A DNA stretch of 64,000 nt from Planctomyces sp. SH-PL62. GTDB taxonomy: Bacteria; Planctomycetota; Planctomycetia; Isosphaerales; Isosphaeraceae. The notes below the pieces were generated by a model that did no database searches, had not been told where the DNA came from, and saw only the letters and a program-made list of their open reading frames with translations. The DNA lies in contig NZ_CP011273.1 in assembly GCF_001610895.1 (NCBI RefSeq), forward strand, positions 1,178,001-1,242,000, in the 5' to 3' direction. Shown piece after piece: positions 26,886 through 36,275 of this stretch (position 1 is its first letter; the number at the start of each line of letters is the position of its first letter). Made by a program: the position numbers and the translations under genes.

Positions 26886-29186
26886 TCAGGGCTGGGCGGC
26901 GAGGTCGGCGGCGCGTCTGATGGCGGCGGCGGCGCGGGCGAGGGCCTGGGTGGTGGCGGGGACGGCCGTCTTGAGTTGCTCGGGCTTGTCGGTTTCGATC
27001 GCCTCGCGGACGGCGGGGAGGGGCCAGCAGGCGTAGCCGGTGGTGAGGCCGGGTGCGTAGACCGCGTGCTTGAACCAGGGGCGGCCGGCGAGGCCGTCTG
27101 GCAGGAGGAAGGCGCGTTCGATGCGGGCGAGGGCCTCGTTGAGCGCCTCCAGCTTCTCGGGCCGCGCGCCGTCCTGCTTGCCGAGGGCGTCCAGCGCCTC
27201 GTCCAGCCGCTTCGCCTCGGCCCCGAGGGCGAGCACGGCGTCGGCCAGCGTGGTCAGGCCCTCGAAGCCTTCGTCGGCCGTCGGCGCTGGGGCCTTGCGG
27301 GCCTGCCGCGCGCGGAGCAGACGCAGGTCGTCGACGTAGGAACGGAGGGCGTCGGCGTAGGGGGTGAAGCGGAAGGGGAGGACGTCGGCGCCCGCGGCGC
27401 GCATCAGGATGGTCACGTACAGCTTCGCGGCGGTGGCGTGGGTGAGGAACTCGGGGTCGCCGTGCTTCTCCATCCAGGCGAAGTCGTCGTAGATCGAGTG
27501 ATAGACGCCGTAGCGGCCCTCGAAGCCGACGTCGAGCGCGGGGACGCCCAGGTGGTCCAGAAACGCGGTGTAGTCCGACCCCGAGCCAAGCGCCGCCAGT
27601 TGGGGGACGAACCCACTCGGGGCGGGGGCCTCGCCGTCGCGGGCCCAGAACGGGTCGGTCAGGACGAGCGGGCTCGACCCGACCCAGGCGGCGCGTCGGG
27701 CTTCGAGCCAGCCGTCGCGGAGCGATCGGCCGGAGCGGGGGTCGGTGACGGCGGCGGCCGATCCCAGGACGAGGTCGCGGAGCGAGGGGACGCCCCCCAT
27801 GTCCAGGTCGGGGCCGCTGACGGCGGAGTCGACGTTGAGCATCAGGGCGGCCTTGCGGTCGACCTCGTCGGCGAACTGCTCGGCCCATTCGGTCGAGCCG
27901 ACCAGGCCGTATTCCTCGGCGTCCCAGCTCGCGTAGACGACCGTCCGCCGGGGCTTCCAGCCATCCTTGACGGCCTGGCCGAGCGTCCGGCAGGCTTCGA
28001 GGGTGGCGGCGGTGCCGCTGCCGGGGTCGACGGCCCCGTGGACCCAGGCGTCGCGATGGTTGCCGAGCATCACCCAGCGGTCGGGCTCGACCGCGCCGGG
28101 GAGCTTGGCGATCACGTTCCAGATCGTCCGCACCTTGTACTCGGTGGAGACGGTCATCGTCAGCTCGGCGGGGCCGGGGCCGACGTGGTAGGAAACGGGA
28201 AGTCCCCCTTGCCAGCCGCCGGGGGCGTTCGCCCCGGCGAGCCGCGTCAGGATTTCGTTCGCGGCCCCGTAGCCGATCGGCAGCGAGGGGATGGTGGCGA
28301 AATACTCGGCGCGCTTGAGGCCGGTCTTCTTCTCCCAGGTTTCCACGCCTTCCTCCCACTGGAGTGGGAAGCCGAACCGGGCGTCGAACGGCAGCCGATC
28401 CGCGCCGGGGATCGAGGGGCCGTGGGGCGTGGACGGGTCGCCGGGGCTGAGCGAGAGGAACAGGACGCTGCCGCGCTGGACGGCCGACTCGGGGCGGAAC
28501 GGGCCGTCGGGGTAGACGTCCCCTTTGGCGAAGCCGTCGTCGCCGGGGTCGGAATAGATGAGGATCCCCTTGGCCCCCCGGCGCTGGGCGTTGAGGACCT
28601 TGAGGCCCCGGAAGATCGCGCCGTAGCGGCAGAGGACGACCTTGTCGCGGACGTCGATCCCCAGGCCCTCCAGGGCCTTGAAGTCCTCGGGCCGGCCGTA
28701 GTTGGCATAGACGACCTGGCCGGACGCGGTCCCCGAGATCCCGTAGCCGTGGAACGCGGGGAACGCGGCCGAGTTCGCCGAATCCTTGTCGTCGGCGATC
28801 GGCTTCTCCTCCAGGTCCAGGTCGAGCGGCTCGGGCCGGTCGAGGGCGAGCGTCGGCGGGGCGGAGGGGTAGTTGAGCAGGACTTCATAGGGGACGATCT
28901 CGGCCGACCATCCCCATTCACGGAGTCGATCGCGGACGAAGGTCGCGGTGCGCTCGTCGGCGGGGGTCCCGGCGGGGTGGGGTTCGGCGGTCAGCGTCCG
29001 CAGCCACCGGCGCGCCTGGACCGGCGTGGGGACGGCCGTCGCCCTGGCTTCGGCCACGCGATGGGCGGCGAGCGAGGCGGGGGCGAAGCCGATCGGCGGG
29101 GGCGGTTCGTCGCCGAGGAGGCGGCCGGGCGCGGTCGCGAGGAGGGACAGGGCCGCGAGGACGAGGGGTCGTCGAGATTTGCGCAT
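26886..29186 (-). CDS. Secreted M28 zinc peptidase of the glutamate carboxypeptidase II type
   Basis: The 766-residue protein has a Sec signal (PLVLAALSLLATAPGRLLG), a protease-associated domain within about residues 150-330, then an M28 catalytic core with all zinc ligands: NHRDAWVHGAVDPGSG (His, Asp), WDAEEYGLVGS (Glu pair), LMLNVDSAV (Asp) and YHSIYDDF (His). The C-terminal helical domain matches the transferrin-receptor-like dimerisation domain. It is probably an exported aminopeptidase or carboxypeptidase. The Met at MRKSRRPLV begins the signal peptide. Confidence 0.9.
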   Translation of the reverse strand: MRKSRRPLVLAALSLLATAPGRLLGDEPPPPIGFAPASLAAHRVAEARATAVPTPVQARRWLRTLTAEPHPAGTPADERTATFVRDRLREWGWSAEIVPYEVLLNYPSAPPTLALDRPEPLDLDLEEKPIADDKDSANSAAFPAFHGYGISGTASGQVVYANYGRPEDFKALEGLGIDVRDKVVLCRYGAIFRGLKVLNAQRRGAKGILIYSDPGDDGFAKGDVYPDGPFRPESAVQRGSVLFLSLSPGDPSTPHGPSIPGADRLPFDARFGFPLQWEEGVETWEKKTGLKRAEYFATIPSLPIGYGAANEILTRLAGANAPGGWQGGLPVSYHVGPGPAELTMTVSTEYKVRTIWNVIAKLPGAVEPDRWVMLGNHRDAWVHGAVDPGSGTAATLEACRTLGQAVKDGWKPRRTVVYASWDAEEYGLVGSTEWAEQFADEVDRKAALMLNVDSAVSGPDLDMGGVPSLRDLVLGSAAAVTDPRSGRSLRDGWLEARRAAWVGSSPLVLTDPFWARDGEAPAPSGFVPQLAALGSGSDYTAFLDHLGVPALDVGFEGRYGVYHSIYDDFAWMEKHGDPEFLTHATAAKLYVTILMRAAGADVLPFRFTPYADALRSYVDDLRLLRARQARKAPAPTADEGFEGLTTLADAVLALGAEAKRLDEALDALGKQDGARPEKLEALNEALARIERAFLLPDGLAGRPWFKHAVYAPGLTTGYACWPLPAVREAIETDKPEQLKTAVPATTQALARAAAAIRRAADLAAQP

Positions 29187-29459
29187 CCGGTTGCCTCTCA
29201 GGGACGCCGACGCTTGACAGGGGTCCAAGGCGGGCGACAGACTCGAAGCCGCTCCGGCCGGAAGGCCAGGATACGCCGCCGCCCCGCGACGTTCCAGCGT
29301 CGCCGCGCGGCCGATCGCCGCGATTCCTTCCGGGTAGGCCCCGCCGATCGCGAGGGTCTCGGGAGGATTCGACCGATTTTTTCGGGGCGGCGGCTAAGAG
29401 ACCCCGGCCCGGCCCGTTGTCCTGGATGTACGGGAACACGTCCCTTATCGAGCACGCCG

Positions 29460-29996
29460 ATGGCAGGTGAACGCGACCTCGACGGCGACGCGTGGGTGCG
29501 CGACGCGGTCTCTCGCTACGAGGGGCCCCTGTCGCTCTACGCGCGTCGGCTCTTGAACGACGCCGAGGCGGCCCGCGACGTGGTGCAGGACGTCTTCCTG
29601 CGCCTTTGCGCCCAGAGCCGGGCCGACGTCGACGGCCACCTAGCCGAGTGGCTCTTCACGGTCTGTCGGAACCGTGCCCTGGACGTCCTGCGGAAGGAGC
29701 ATCGCATGACCCGATTGCAAGACGACCACGTCGAACGCTGCCTCAGCCCCGCGCCGGGGCCCCAGGACGTCGCCGAGCGCCGCGACCTGGGGACCAGGGC
29801 GCTGGAGCTCCTGGACACCCTCCCCCCGAATCAACGCGAGGTCATCCGTCTCAAATTCCAGAACGGTTTCTCTTACCAGGAGATCAGCCGGATCAGCGGC
29901 CACAGCGTCTCGAACGTCGGCTACCTGATCCACGCCGGGATCAAGACCCTCCGGAGCCGCCTGTTCGACGGCCGGCCCGCCGAGGCGGGCGCCTGA
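29460..29996 (+). CDS. ECF-family RNA polymerase sigma factor
   Basis: The 178-residue sigma factor has region 2 (LYARRLLNDAEAARDVVQDV, then WLFTVCRNRALDVLRK) and region 4 (LPPNQREVIRLKFQNGFSYQ, then EISRISGHSVSNVGYLIHAG). It is followed after 30 bp by a VWA protein whose N-terminus looks like an anti-sigma factor, so the pair is likely co-expressed and functionally linked. ATG at MAGERDLDGD. Confidence 0.9.
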   Translation: MAGERDLDGDAWVRDAVSRYEGPLSLYARRLLNDAEAARDVVQDVFLRLCAQSRADVDGHLAEWLFTVCRNRALDVLRKEHRMTRLQDDHVERCLSPAPGPQDVAERRDLGTRALELLDTLPPNQREVIRLKFQNGFSYQEISRISGHSVSNVGYLIHAGIKTLRSRLFDGRPAEAGA

Positions 29997-30026
29997 ACCC
30001 GCGAGCTTAGAAAGGAGAAACCGAAG

Positions 30027-32621
30027 ATGACCTTCGACATCGACGATCCCCGGCTCACCGCCTTCGCCCTCGGCGAACTCGACGAGGCCGAGGCCCAGAC
30101 CATCGAGCGTCTGCTCGCCGAAGATCCCGACGCCCGCAAGCAGGTCGACGAGATCAAGCTCACGGCGGGCTGGCTCACCGAACGGCTCCACGACGAGCAG
30201 GCCCGCGAGTCCGTCGCGGCCTCGCCCGCGCCCGTCGTCCCGCTCCAACTCGTGGCGGCCGACGCGCCGACGCCGACGCCCGCGCCGACGGAGACGAAGT
30301 CCCGGCCCTGGTGGCGGTCGCCGTCGATCCTCTCGTCGATCGCCGCGACGCTCCTTGTCGGGACCGTGATCGCGCTGATGCCGGCCATCCAGTCCGGTCG
30401 TGATGCGGCCCCCAGGTACGCGAATTACAAGGCCAGGCTGCGGGCACCCGCTGCGCCGGCCCTCGCCCCGCCGCCACCGCAAGAGGGTGTCGCCGGGGAA
30501 CGCCCGAACGTCGAAATACTCGCGGCGGCGAAGCCCGCGAAGGGCGGTCCGTCTGCGTCCGTCGCAACCCGGAACGAACCCGCGCCGTCGGCGCTCGGCG
30601 TGGAGGCGGCCGCTGCCGCTGCCGCACCCCGCGACTTCTCCGTGGCCTCGCCCCCGGCGGCCGCGGTCCCGGGGCTCGCGTCGAGCGAAGCGCGGTCGTC
30701 CCCGAGGTTCTCGACGAACTACAGGCAGCAAACCCAGGGGGGCTATGCCGGATCGCCGGCCCGGCAAGCCCAGGACTCGATGATGGGCCAGGGCATGATG
30801 GGCATGATGGGCGGCGCGGTGGGTGGGATGGCGGGCATGGCGGGCGACCCTGGCCTGGCCGGTCAGGCAGGCCGGATGGGTCGCAAGTCGGGCCGAGTTC
30901 AGGCGGAGTCGGAGCTGGCTTTCTCGCCCGACGGGAGGGCGCTGAGCAAATCGCTCGGACCGAATGTCAGGGGCCTGACGCAAGAGGCTCGCCCGGAAAT
31001 CGCCGCCGAGCCGGCCCGCGAGGCCCTGTTCGAGGGTGCCAGGGGAGGGGAGGACAAGGCCCCCGCCACGGCGCCGGTCAAGGATCAGGAGGCCCAGGCC
31101 CAGGCGGCCCCGGCGACGGTCCGCGAGGAGAAGGCCGTCGTGGCGCTTCAGCAGGTGGACGCCCAGGCCCTCGTGGATTTCGATGCGCGGCGACCGGACG
31201 CCGCCCCCGAGCCCGTGGCGGTCGTCGCGGAGAATCCGTTCGTCCTCGTCGGCCAGGAGGCGGTCTCGACCTTCTCCATCGACGTGGACACGGCCTCCTA
31301 CTCGATCGTCCGTCGGTCGCTCCTGCAGCAGAACCAGCTTCCGCCGCCGGACGCGGTGCGGATCGAGGAGATGCTCAACTACTTCCCCTATCAGGATCCG
31401 CCGCCCCCGGCCGCCAGCCCCGACCCGTTCGCGATCCGCGTGGAGGTCGCCCGATGCCCCTGGAACGCCGGCAACCGCCTGGCCCGGATCGGGATCGCCG
31501 GCAAGCCGGTCGGCCTGGCGGACCGCAAGCCCAGCAACCTCGTCTTCCTGGTCGACGTCTCCGGCTCGATGGACCAGCCCAACAAGCTCCCCCTGGTGCA
31601 GTGGGGCCTTCAGAAGCTCGTCGCCCAGCTCGGCGAGAACGACCGGGTCGCGATCGTCGTCTACGCCGGGGCCTCGGGGCTGGTGCTCCCCTCGACCTCG
31701 TGCGTCAACAAGCCCGAGATCCTCGCCAGGCTGGAGGAGCTTCGCGCCGGGGGGTCGACCAACGGCGGAGCCGGCATCCAGCTCGCCTACGACCTGGCGA
31801 CGGCGAACTTCATCAACGAGGGGATCAACCGCGTGATCCTGGCGACCGACGGCGACTTCAACGTCGGCATCACCAGCCAGGACGACCTCGTCCGGTTGAT
31901 CGAGTCCAAGGCCACGGCGCCCAAACCGGTCTTCCTGACCGTGCTGGGGTTCGGCATGGACAACCTCAAGGACGGCACGCTGGAGAAGCTCGCCGACAAG
32001 GGGAACGGCCACTACGCCTACATCGACGGCGCCGAGGAGGCCCACAAGGTGCTCGTCGAGGAGCTGGGGGCGACGCTCGACGTGATCGCCAAGGACGTCA
32101 AGATCCAGGTCGAATTCCGGCCCGAGCGGGTGAAAGCGTACCGGCTCGTCGGCTATGAGAACCGCGTGATGGCGAACGAGGACTTCGCGAACGACCAGAA
32201 GGACGCAGGGGAGATCGGCGCGGGGCACCACGTCACCGCCCTGTACGAGATCGTCCCGTCGGACCAGGCCGGGGATCGACCGGCGGCCGACGCCCCCTCG
32301 CCCGACTCGTTCGTCGTGAGGCTGCGGTACAAGAAGCCCGAAGGGACCGCCAGCGCGTTGATCGAACGCCCCGTGACCGACCGGGGGCTCGACTACTCCG
32401 AGGCCTCGGACGACTTCAAGTTCGCCTCGGCCGTGGCCGGCTTCGGCATGCTGCTCCGGCACTCGCCGTCCGTCGGCAGCCTGACGTACTCGGGCGTGAT
32501 CGAGCTGGCCTCGCCCACGCTCGCCCACGATCCCTCGGGATATCGCAAGGAGTTCATGGGGCTGGTGCAGAAGGCCAGGGACCTTCAGAATCCCCCGTTG
32601 GCGGCTCCGGTCGCCCCCTGA
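30027..32621 (+). CDS. YfbK-like von Willebrand A protein with anti-sigma-like N-terminus
   Basis: The 864-residue protein starts like an anti-sigma factor (DPRLTAFALGELDEAEAQTI), without zinc-binding Cys. It has one membrane helix near residues 95-118, a long Ala/Pro/Gly/Met-rich linker (including MMGQGMMGMMGG), then a VWA domain near 500-680 with a perfect metal site (DVSGSMD) and a C-terminal DUF3520-type domain. It probably exposes the VWA part outside and the N-terminus to the cytoplasmic ECF sigma factor encoded just upstream. Strong AAAGGAG ribosome binding site. Confidence 0.85.
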   Translation: MTFDIDDPRLTAFALGELDEAEAQTIERLLAEDPDARKQVDEIKLTAGWLTERLHDEQARESVAASPAPVVPLQLVAADAPTPTPAPTETKSRPWWRSPSILSSIAATLLVGTVIALMPAIQSGRDAAPRYANYKARLRAPAAPALAPPPPQEGVAGERPNVEILAAAKPAKGGPSASVATRNEPAPSALGVEAAAAAAAPRDFSVASPPAAAVPGLASSEARSSPRFSTNYRQQTQGGYAGSPARQAQDSMMGQGMMGMMGGAVGGMAGMAGDPGLAGQAGRMGRKSGRVQAESELAFSPDGRALSKSLGPNVRGLTQEARPEIAAEPAREALFEGARGGEDKAPATAPVKDQEAQAQAAPATVREEKAVVALQQVDAQALVDFDARRPDAAPEPVAVVAENPFVLVGQEAVSTFSIDVDTASYSIVRRSLLQQNQLPPPDAVRIEEMLNYFPYQDPPPPAASPDPFAIRVEVARCPWNAGNRLARIGIAGKPVGLADRKPSNLVFLVDVSGSMDQPNKLPLVQWGLQKLVAQLGENDRVAIVVYAGASGLVLPSTSCVNKPEILARLEELRAGGSTNGGAGIQLAYDLATANFINEGINRVILATDGDFNVGITSQDDLVRLIESKATAPKPVFLTVLGFGMDNLKDGTLEKLADKGNGHYAYIDGAEEAHKVLVEELGATLDVIAKDVKIQVEFRPERVKAYRLVGYENRVMANEDFANDQKDAGEIGAGHHVTALYEIVPSDQAGDRPAADAPSPDSFVVRLRYKKPEGTASALIERPVTDRGLDYSEASDDFKFASAVAGFGMLLRHSPSVGSLTYSGVIELASPTLAHDPSGYRKEFMGLVQKARDLQNPPLAAPVAP

Positions 32622-32649
32622 TCGACCGCGTCTCCGACTCCGAATGCTC

Positions 32650-32687
32650 AAGGCCGGCCGCTCCTTCTCCGGGGCGACCGGCCTTTT
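32650..32687 (+). terminator. Intrinsic terminator after the VWA gene
   Basis: AAGGCCGG (32650-32657) pairs perfectly with CCGGCCTT (32678-32685) and is followed by TT, 28 bases after the stop codon. Confidence 0.7.
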
Positions 32688-32700
32688 GCGTTTCCGGGGA

Positions 32701-33309
32701 TCAGGAGACGGGGACGATGTGCAGGCCGCCGGCGTCGGCGACGATGGCGTAGGGCCGGCCCAGGCTCGGGTCGGACGGAACCCAACGAGTCGAGGCGTAG
32801 ACCGTGTTCACCTCGGCGAGCTGGATCGCGTTTCGGCGCTCGGCGGTGTCGAAGCTCGCCTGGAAGGTGGGGGCGCTGTCGAAGGGGCCGCCGAACCGGG
32901 AGAAGTAGACCTGGCTCTGGCCGGCCTTGAGCGTGAAGTCGTAGAACCGGCCGTTCTCAAAGGTGGAGGCCGAGACGCTGAAGGTGATCGTGGCCTCGGT
33001 CGTGTTGGTGATCGTGATCAGGCCGTAGTTGACGTTGGCGACCGGCGCCGGCGCGACCGGGCGGTTGATGCGTGGGCCCTGGTTGCCCAGGAAGCCCGCG
33101 CCGATGGTCGTCCTGGGGCCGTTGGGGCCCGGTACGGTCACGCCGGGCGCGCGTCGGGGGGGCGTCCGAAGCGCGGGGTCGATCGGGCGGTTGCGGAGCA
33201 TGGCGCGCTCGGCCATGGCCGCGCGCATCGACGGGAAGGCGGCGGTCAGGAGCCGGCCCTCCATCTGCTCGCCGTTGGGACGGATCGCCCGCGTTCTTCG
33301 CGCCTGCAT
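32701..33309 (-). CDS. Secreted or surface protein of unknown function with 'EQMEGRLL' N-terminal motif
   Basis: The 202-residue product begins with basic residues and the motif EQMEGRLLTAAF (from residue 14), a variant of the ExLExRxL N-terminal signature common in exported planctomycete proteins and also present in the subtilase-like protein of this window. The C-terminal two thirds form a predicted beta-sandwich (ITITNTTEATITFSVSASTF, then SQVYFSRFGGPF). No enzyme motif is visible. It is convergent with the VWA gene and may act at the cell surface. Confidence 0.65.
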   Translation of the reverse strand: MQARRTRAIRPNGEQMEGRLLTAAFPSMRAAMAERAMLRNRPIDPALRTPPRRAPGVTVPGPNGPRTTIGAGFLGNQGPRINRPVAPAPVANVNYGLITITNTTEATITFSVSASTFENGRFYDFTLKAGQSQVYFSRFGGPFDSAPTFQASFDTAERRNAIQLAEVNTVYASTRWVPSDPSLGRPYAIVADAGGLHIVPVS

Positions 33310-33360
33310 CGGTTCGCCCTCGTGGTGTCGTCTCTCGGTCGCGCCGGGACCTACAAGAGA

Positions 33361-33377
33361 GTTTTGCCGCGCAAAAC
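33361..33377. terminator. Small perfect hairpin between proA and the secreted-protein gene
   Basis: GTTTTGC-CGC-GCAAAAC is a perfect seven-base inverted repeat, 63 bases after the proA stop and 50 bases before the next start on the minus strand. It could end the proA transcript, but no T run follows on the minus strand. Confidence 0.35.
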
Positions 33378-33439
33378 CCGCTTGTCGATCCCGGAGGGCG
33401 ATTTCGATGCGACGAGGGCGGACTTGACGTGGCGCCGGC

Positions 33440-34753
33440 CTACTCGCGGACCTGGCCGTCGCCGTAGACGATCCACTTGGTGGAGGTCAGTTCGCGGAGG
33501 CCGCAGGGGCCTCGGGCGTGGTACTTGTCGGTGCTGATGCCGATCTCGGCGCCGAGGCCGAGCTGGCCGCCGTCATTGAACCGAGTGCTGGCGTTGACCA
33601 TCACGGCGGCGCTGTCGACCTGGGCGACGAACCTGCGGGCGGCGGCGAGATCGCGGGTGACGATGGCCTCGGTATGGGACGAGCCGTGGCGGCCGATGTG
33701 GTCGACCGCCTCGTCGAGCGAGTCGACGACCCGGACCGCCAGGATCTTGTCGAGGAATTCGGTGTCCCAGTCGGCGTCGGAGGCGGGGGAGGCGTCGGGG
33801 ACGATCGCGCGGGCCCGGGAGTCGGCGCGGAGGGCGACGCCGGCCGCCTTGAGGGCCTCGGCGGCCTTGGGGAGCCAGGACGGGGCGATGGCGCGGTGGA
33901 CGAGCAGGGTCTCGGCCGCGTTGCAGACCCCCGGGCGCTGGGCCTTGGCGTTGACGATGATCCGGGTGGCGACCTCGGGATCGGCGGCCTCGTCCACATA
34001 AACGGCGCAGATGCCCTGGTAGTGCTTCATGACCGGCATCTTCGCCTCGGCGACGACGCGGCGGATCAGCCCCTCGCCCCCCCTCGGGATGGCCAGATCG
34101 ATGAACTCCGGGAGGGCGAGCAGGCGGCCGACGGCCGCGCGGTCGGTCGTCGGGACGAGCTGGACGGCGTACTCGGGGAGGCCGTGGCGGGCCAGCTCGT
34201 CGGCGAGCACGCGGTGAAGCGCCCGGTTGGAGTGGATCGCCTCCTTGCCTCCCCGGAGGATGGCCGCGTTGCCGCTCTTGAGACAGATGGCGGCGGCGTC
34301 GATCGTGACGTTGGGCCGGCTCTCGTAGATCATGAAGACCACGCCGAGCGGCACGCGGACCTGGACGGCGTCGAGCCCGTTGGGGCGTCGGCCGGACCGC
34401 ACGACCTCGCCGATCGGGTCGGCCAGGGCGGCGACTTCCCGGAGGCTGGCCGCCATCTCGTCGATCCGCTCGGGCGTGAGCGTGAGCCGATCGACGGCCG
34501 CCGCGTTCAGCCCCAGCCCCGGCGCGGCCTCGACGTCGAGGGCGTTGGCCGCCAGGATCTCGTCGGTCCGGCAGGCGAGGGCCTCGGCCGCTGCGGCGAG
34601 CCAGGCGTCCTTGGCGCCGGGGCCGACCGTCGCCAGCTTGCGCGCCGCCGCCTTGGCCCGCTCGGCCAGGCCGCGACACAGCGCCTCCAGTTCCCCGGCC
34701 GCCGCGCCACCGTCCCGTCCCTCGGCCTCGATCACCGTCCCCGCCTCAGACAT
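33440..34753 (-). CDS. proA: Gamma-glutamyl phosphate reductase
   Basis: ProA reduces gamma-glutamyl phosphate to glutamate semialdehyde with NADPH in proline synthesis. The 437-residue product is full length, with [20 protein letters not shown], the catalytic-Cys region [17 protein letters not shown] and the C-terminal [13 protein letters not shown]. Its start overlaps the end of folP by 8 bp, so the two are translationally coupled although their pathways differ. proB is not in the window. Confidence 0.96.
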   Translation of the reverse strand: MSEAGTVIEAEGRDGGAAAGELEALCRGLAERAKAAARKLATVGPGAKDAWLAAAAEALACRTDEILAANALDVEAAPGLGLNAAAVDRLTLTPERIDEMAASLREVAALADPIGEVVRSGRRPNGLDAVQVRVPLGVVFMIYESRPNVTIDAAAICLKSGNAAILRGGKEAIHSNRALHRVLADELARHGLPEYAVQLVPTTDRAAVGRLLALPEFIDLAIPRGGEGLIRRVVAEAKMPVMKHYQGICAVYVDEAADPEVATRIIVNAKAQRPGVCNAAETLLVHRAIAPSWLPKAAEALKAAGVALRADSRARAIVPDASPASDADWDTEFLDKILAVRVVDSLDEAVDHIGRHGSSHTEAIVTRDLAAARRFVAQVDSAAVMVNASTRFNDGGQLGLGAEIGISTDKYHARGPCGLRELTSTKWIVYGDGQVRE

Positions 34754-35600
34754 CGTCCGTCCCCCAGCCCCTGACGAGATTCCAGACCTTGATCGCGTCG
34801 ACCATCGGGCCGACGTCGTGGACCCGCACGACCTGCGCGCCCAGGGTGCAGCCGGCGAGCGAGCAGACGACCGAGGCGGCGAGCCGCTGGTCCAGGCCGC
34901 GGCCGGTCATGGTCTTGAGCATCCCCTTTCGGGAGACGCCCAGCAGCATCGCGCACTCCAGCGTCCCGAATCGACCGAGGTTCCGCAAGAGCTCCAGGTG
35001 GTGCTCATAGGTCTTGCCGAAGCCGATCCCCGGGTCGATCGCGATCCGTTCCCTCGGGATTCCCATGACGTTGGTGCACCAGTCGACCCGCTCGGCGAGG
35101 TAGGCGAGGACCTCCTCGACGACGTCGTCGTACCGCGGCGCGTCCTGCATGGTCTGGGGCGTGCCCTGCATGTGCATGACGACGACGGCGGCGCCGGATT
35201 CGACGGCGACGCGGGCCGTCTCCTCGTCGCGCAGGCCCGAGACGTCGTTGATGATGCAGGCCCCGGCGCGGGTCGCCTCGCGGGCGACCTCGGGCTTCAT
35301 CGTGTCGATGGAGATGGGGACGGACGTGGCGGCGGCGAGCTGCTCGATCACCGGGACGACCCGGCGGATCTCCTCGGCGGCCGGGACGATCTCGGAGCCC
35401 GGCCGGGTCGATTCGCCGCCGACGTCGAGGATGTCGGCCCCTTCCTCGACGAGCTTCAGCGCGTGTTCGACGGCGGCCTCGATGGAGAACCATCGGCCGC
35501 CGTCGGAGAAGCTGTCGGGCGTGACGTTGACGATCCCCATGACCTTGGGGACGGCGTCGGCGATGAGGGGGCGGCCGGCGGCCTCCCAGCGGCGATTCAT
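34746..35600 (-). CDS. folP: Dihydropteroate synthase
   Basis: FolP joins p-aminobenzoate to dihydropterin pyrophosphate in folate synthesis and is the sulfonamide target. The 284-residue protein shows both signatures: [18 protein letters not shown] and [14 protein letters not shown], plus [13 protein letters not shown]. It is followed by proA with an 8-bp overlap and preceded by the LptE-like gene 22 bp upstream. Confidence 0.96.
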   Translation of the reverse strand: MNRRWEAAGRPLIADAVPKVMGIVNVTPDSFSDGGRWFSIEAAVEHALKLVEEGADILDVGGESTRPGSEIVPAAEEIRRVVPVIEQLAAATSVPISIDTMKPEVAREATRAGACIINDVSGLRDEETARVAVESGAAVVVMHMQGTPQTMQDAPRYDDVVEEVLAYLAERVDWCTNVMGIPRERIAIDPGIGFGKTYEHHLELLRNLGRFGTLECAMLLGVSRKGMLKTMTGRGLDQRLAASVVCSLAGCTLGAQVVRVHDVGPMVDAIKVWNLVRGWGTDDV

Positions 35601-35622
35601 GAACGGCTCCCGGGCGATCGCG

Positions 35623-36192
35623 TCACTTCAGGTCTTCCTCGGTGTACCACGGCTGTTCCATCATATCGACCACCTGGGCGGCGAGTCTCTGGCAGACCGA
35701 ATTCAGGGCCGTGAGCGAGGTCTCGCCGACCTCGGGAACGAAGTTCACGGTCTCGGAGATGATCGTCGGCTGCCGCATCTTCTCGGAGGTGGTGGGCGGG
35801 TTGTGCAGCCAGTTGACGCTGACGTTCACCGTCCGGGTGAGCTGGCGAGGGAGGTTGAACGGGCTCTCGACGACGATGTTCTTGTCCGCGAAGTTAACCA
35901 CGCCGCTGAGGATCGTGTCGGCGTCCTCGAGGTTGTCGACGATCCGGTAGGGGGTGCGGCGGCCGATCTCCTTCTGGATCATCTCGGTCAGCATCTTCTC
36001 GACGTCGCGGGTGAAGGTCTGCGACTTGAACATCGGGACGAAGACCGTCTGGACGCTCTTGTCGTAGGGGGCGCGGAAGTTGTAGCCGCAGCCCGCCGTC
36101 GAGAGGCCGATGATCGCCAGCAGGGCCCAGGCGGCCGGTCGCAGGCCGGGCGCCCGCGCCGCGAGGTCCGATCGGTGATGACGTCCGAACAT
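35623..36192 (-). CDS. LptE-like outer-membrane LPS-assembly lipoprotein
   Basis: The 189-residue product carries a lipoprotein signal ending in LSTAGC followed by GYNFRAPYDKSVQTVFVPMF, the typical start of mature LptE/RlpB. LptE plugs the LptD barrel that exports lipopolysaccharide. Start at MFGRHHRSD, with GGAAGAGGCGG upstream. It lies between a BamD-like lipoprotein gene and folP, so two outer-membrane assembly genes sit together, supporting a diderm envelope with LPS-type export. Confidence 0.8.
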   Translation of the reverse strand: MFGRHHRSDLAARAPGLRPAAWALLAIIGLSTAGCGYNFRAPYDKSVQTVFVPMFKSQTFTRDVEKMLTEMIQKEIGRRTPYRIVDNLEDADTILSGVVNFADKNIVVESPFNLPRQLTRTVNVSVNWLHNPPTTSEKMRQPTIISETVNFVPEVGETSLTALNSVCQRLAAQVVDMMEQPWYTEEDLK

Positions 36193-36275
36193 GAATTCCG
36201 CCTCTTCCTGGGCCTTGAAGCCCGGCCCGCGTCGACGGGGCGACGCGGACGCCGGGGCCGTCCATCGGCTTTCGA

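Noticed and set aside
29640-32651. A 1000-codon minus-strand frame opposite the sigma factor and VWA genes
   Set aside because: The sense strand encodes an ECF sigma factor and a VWA protein with intact motifs; the antisense frame is a composition effect.
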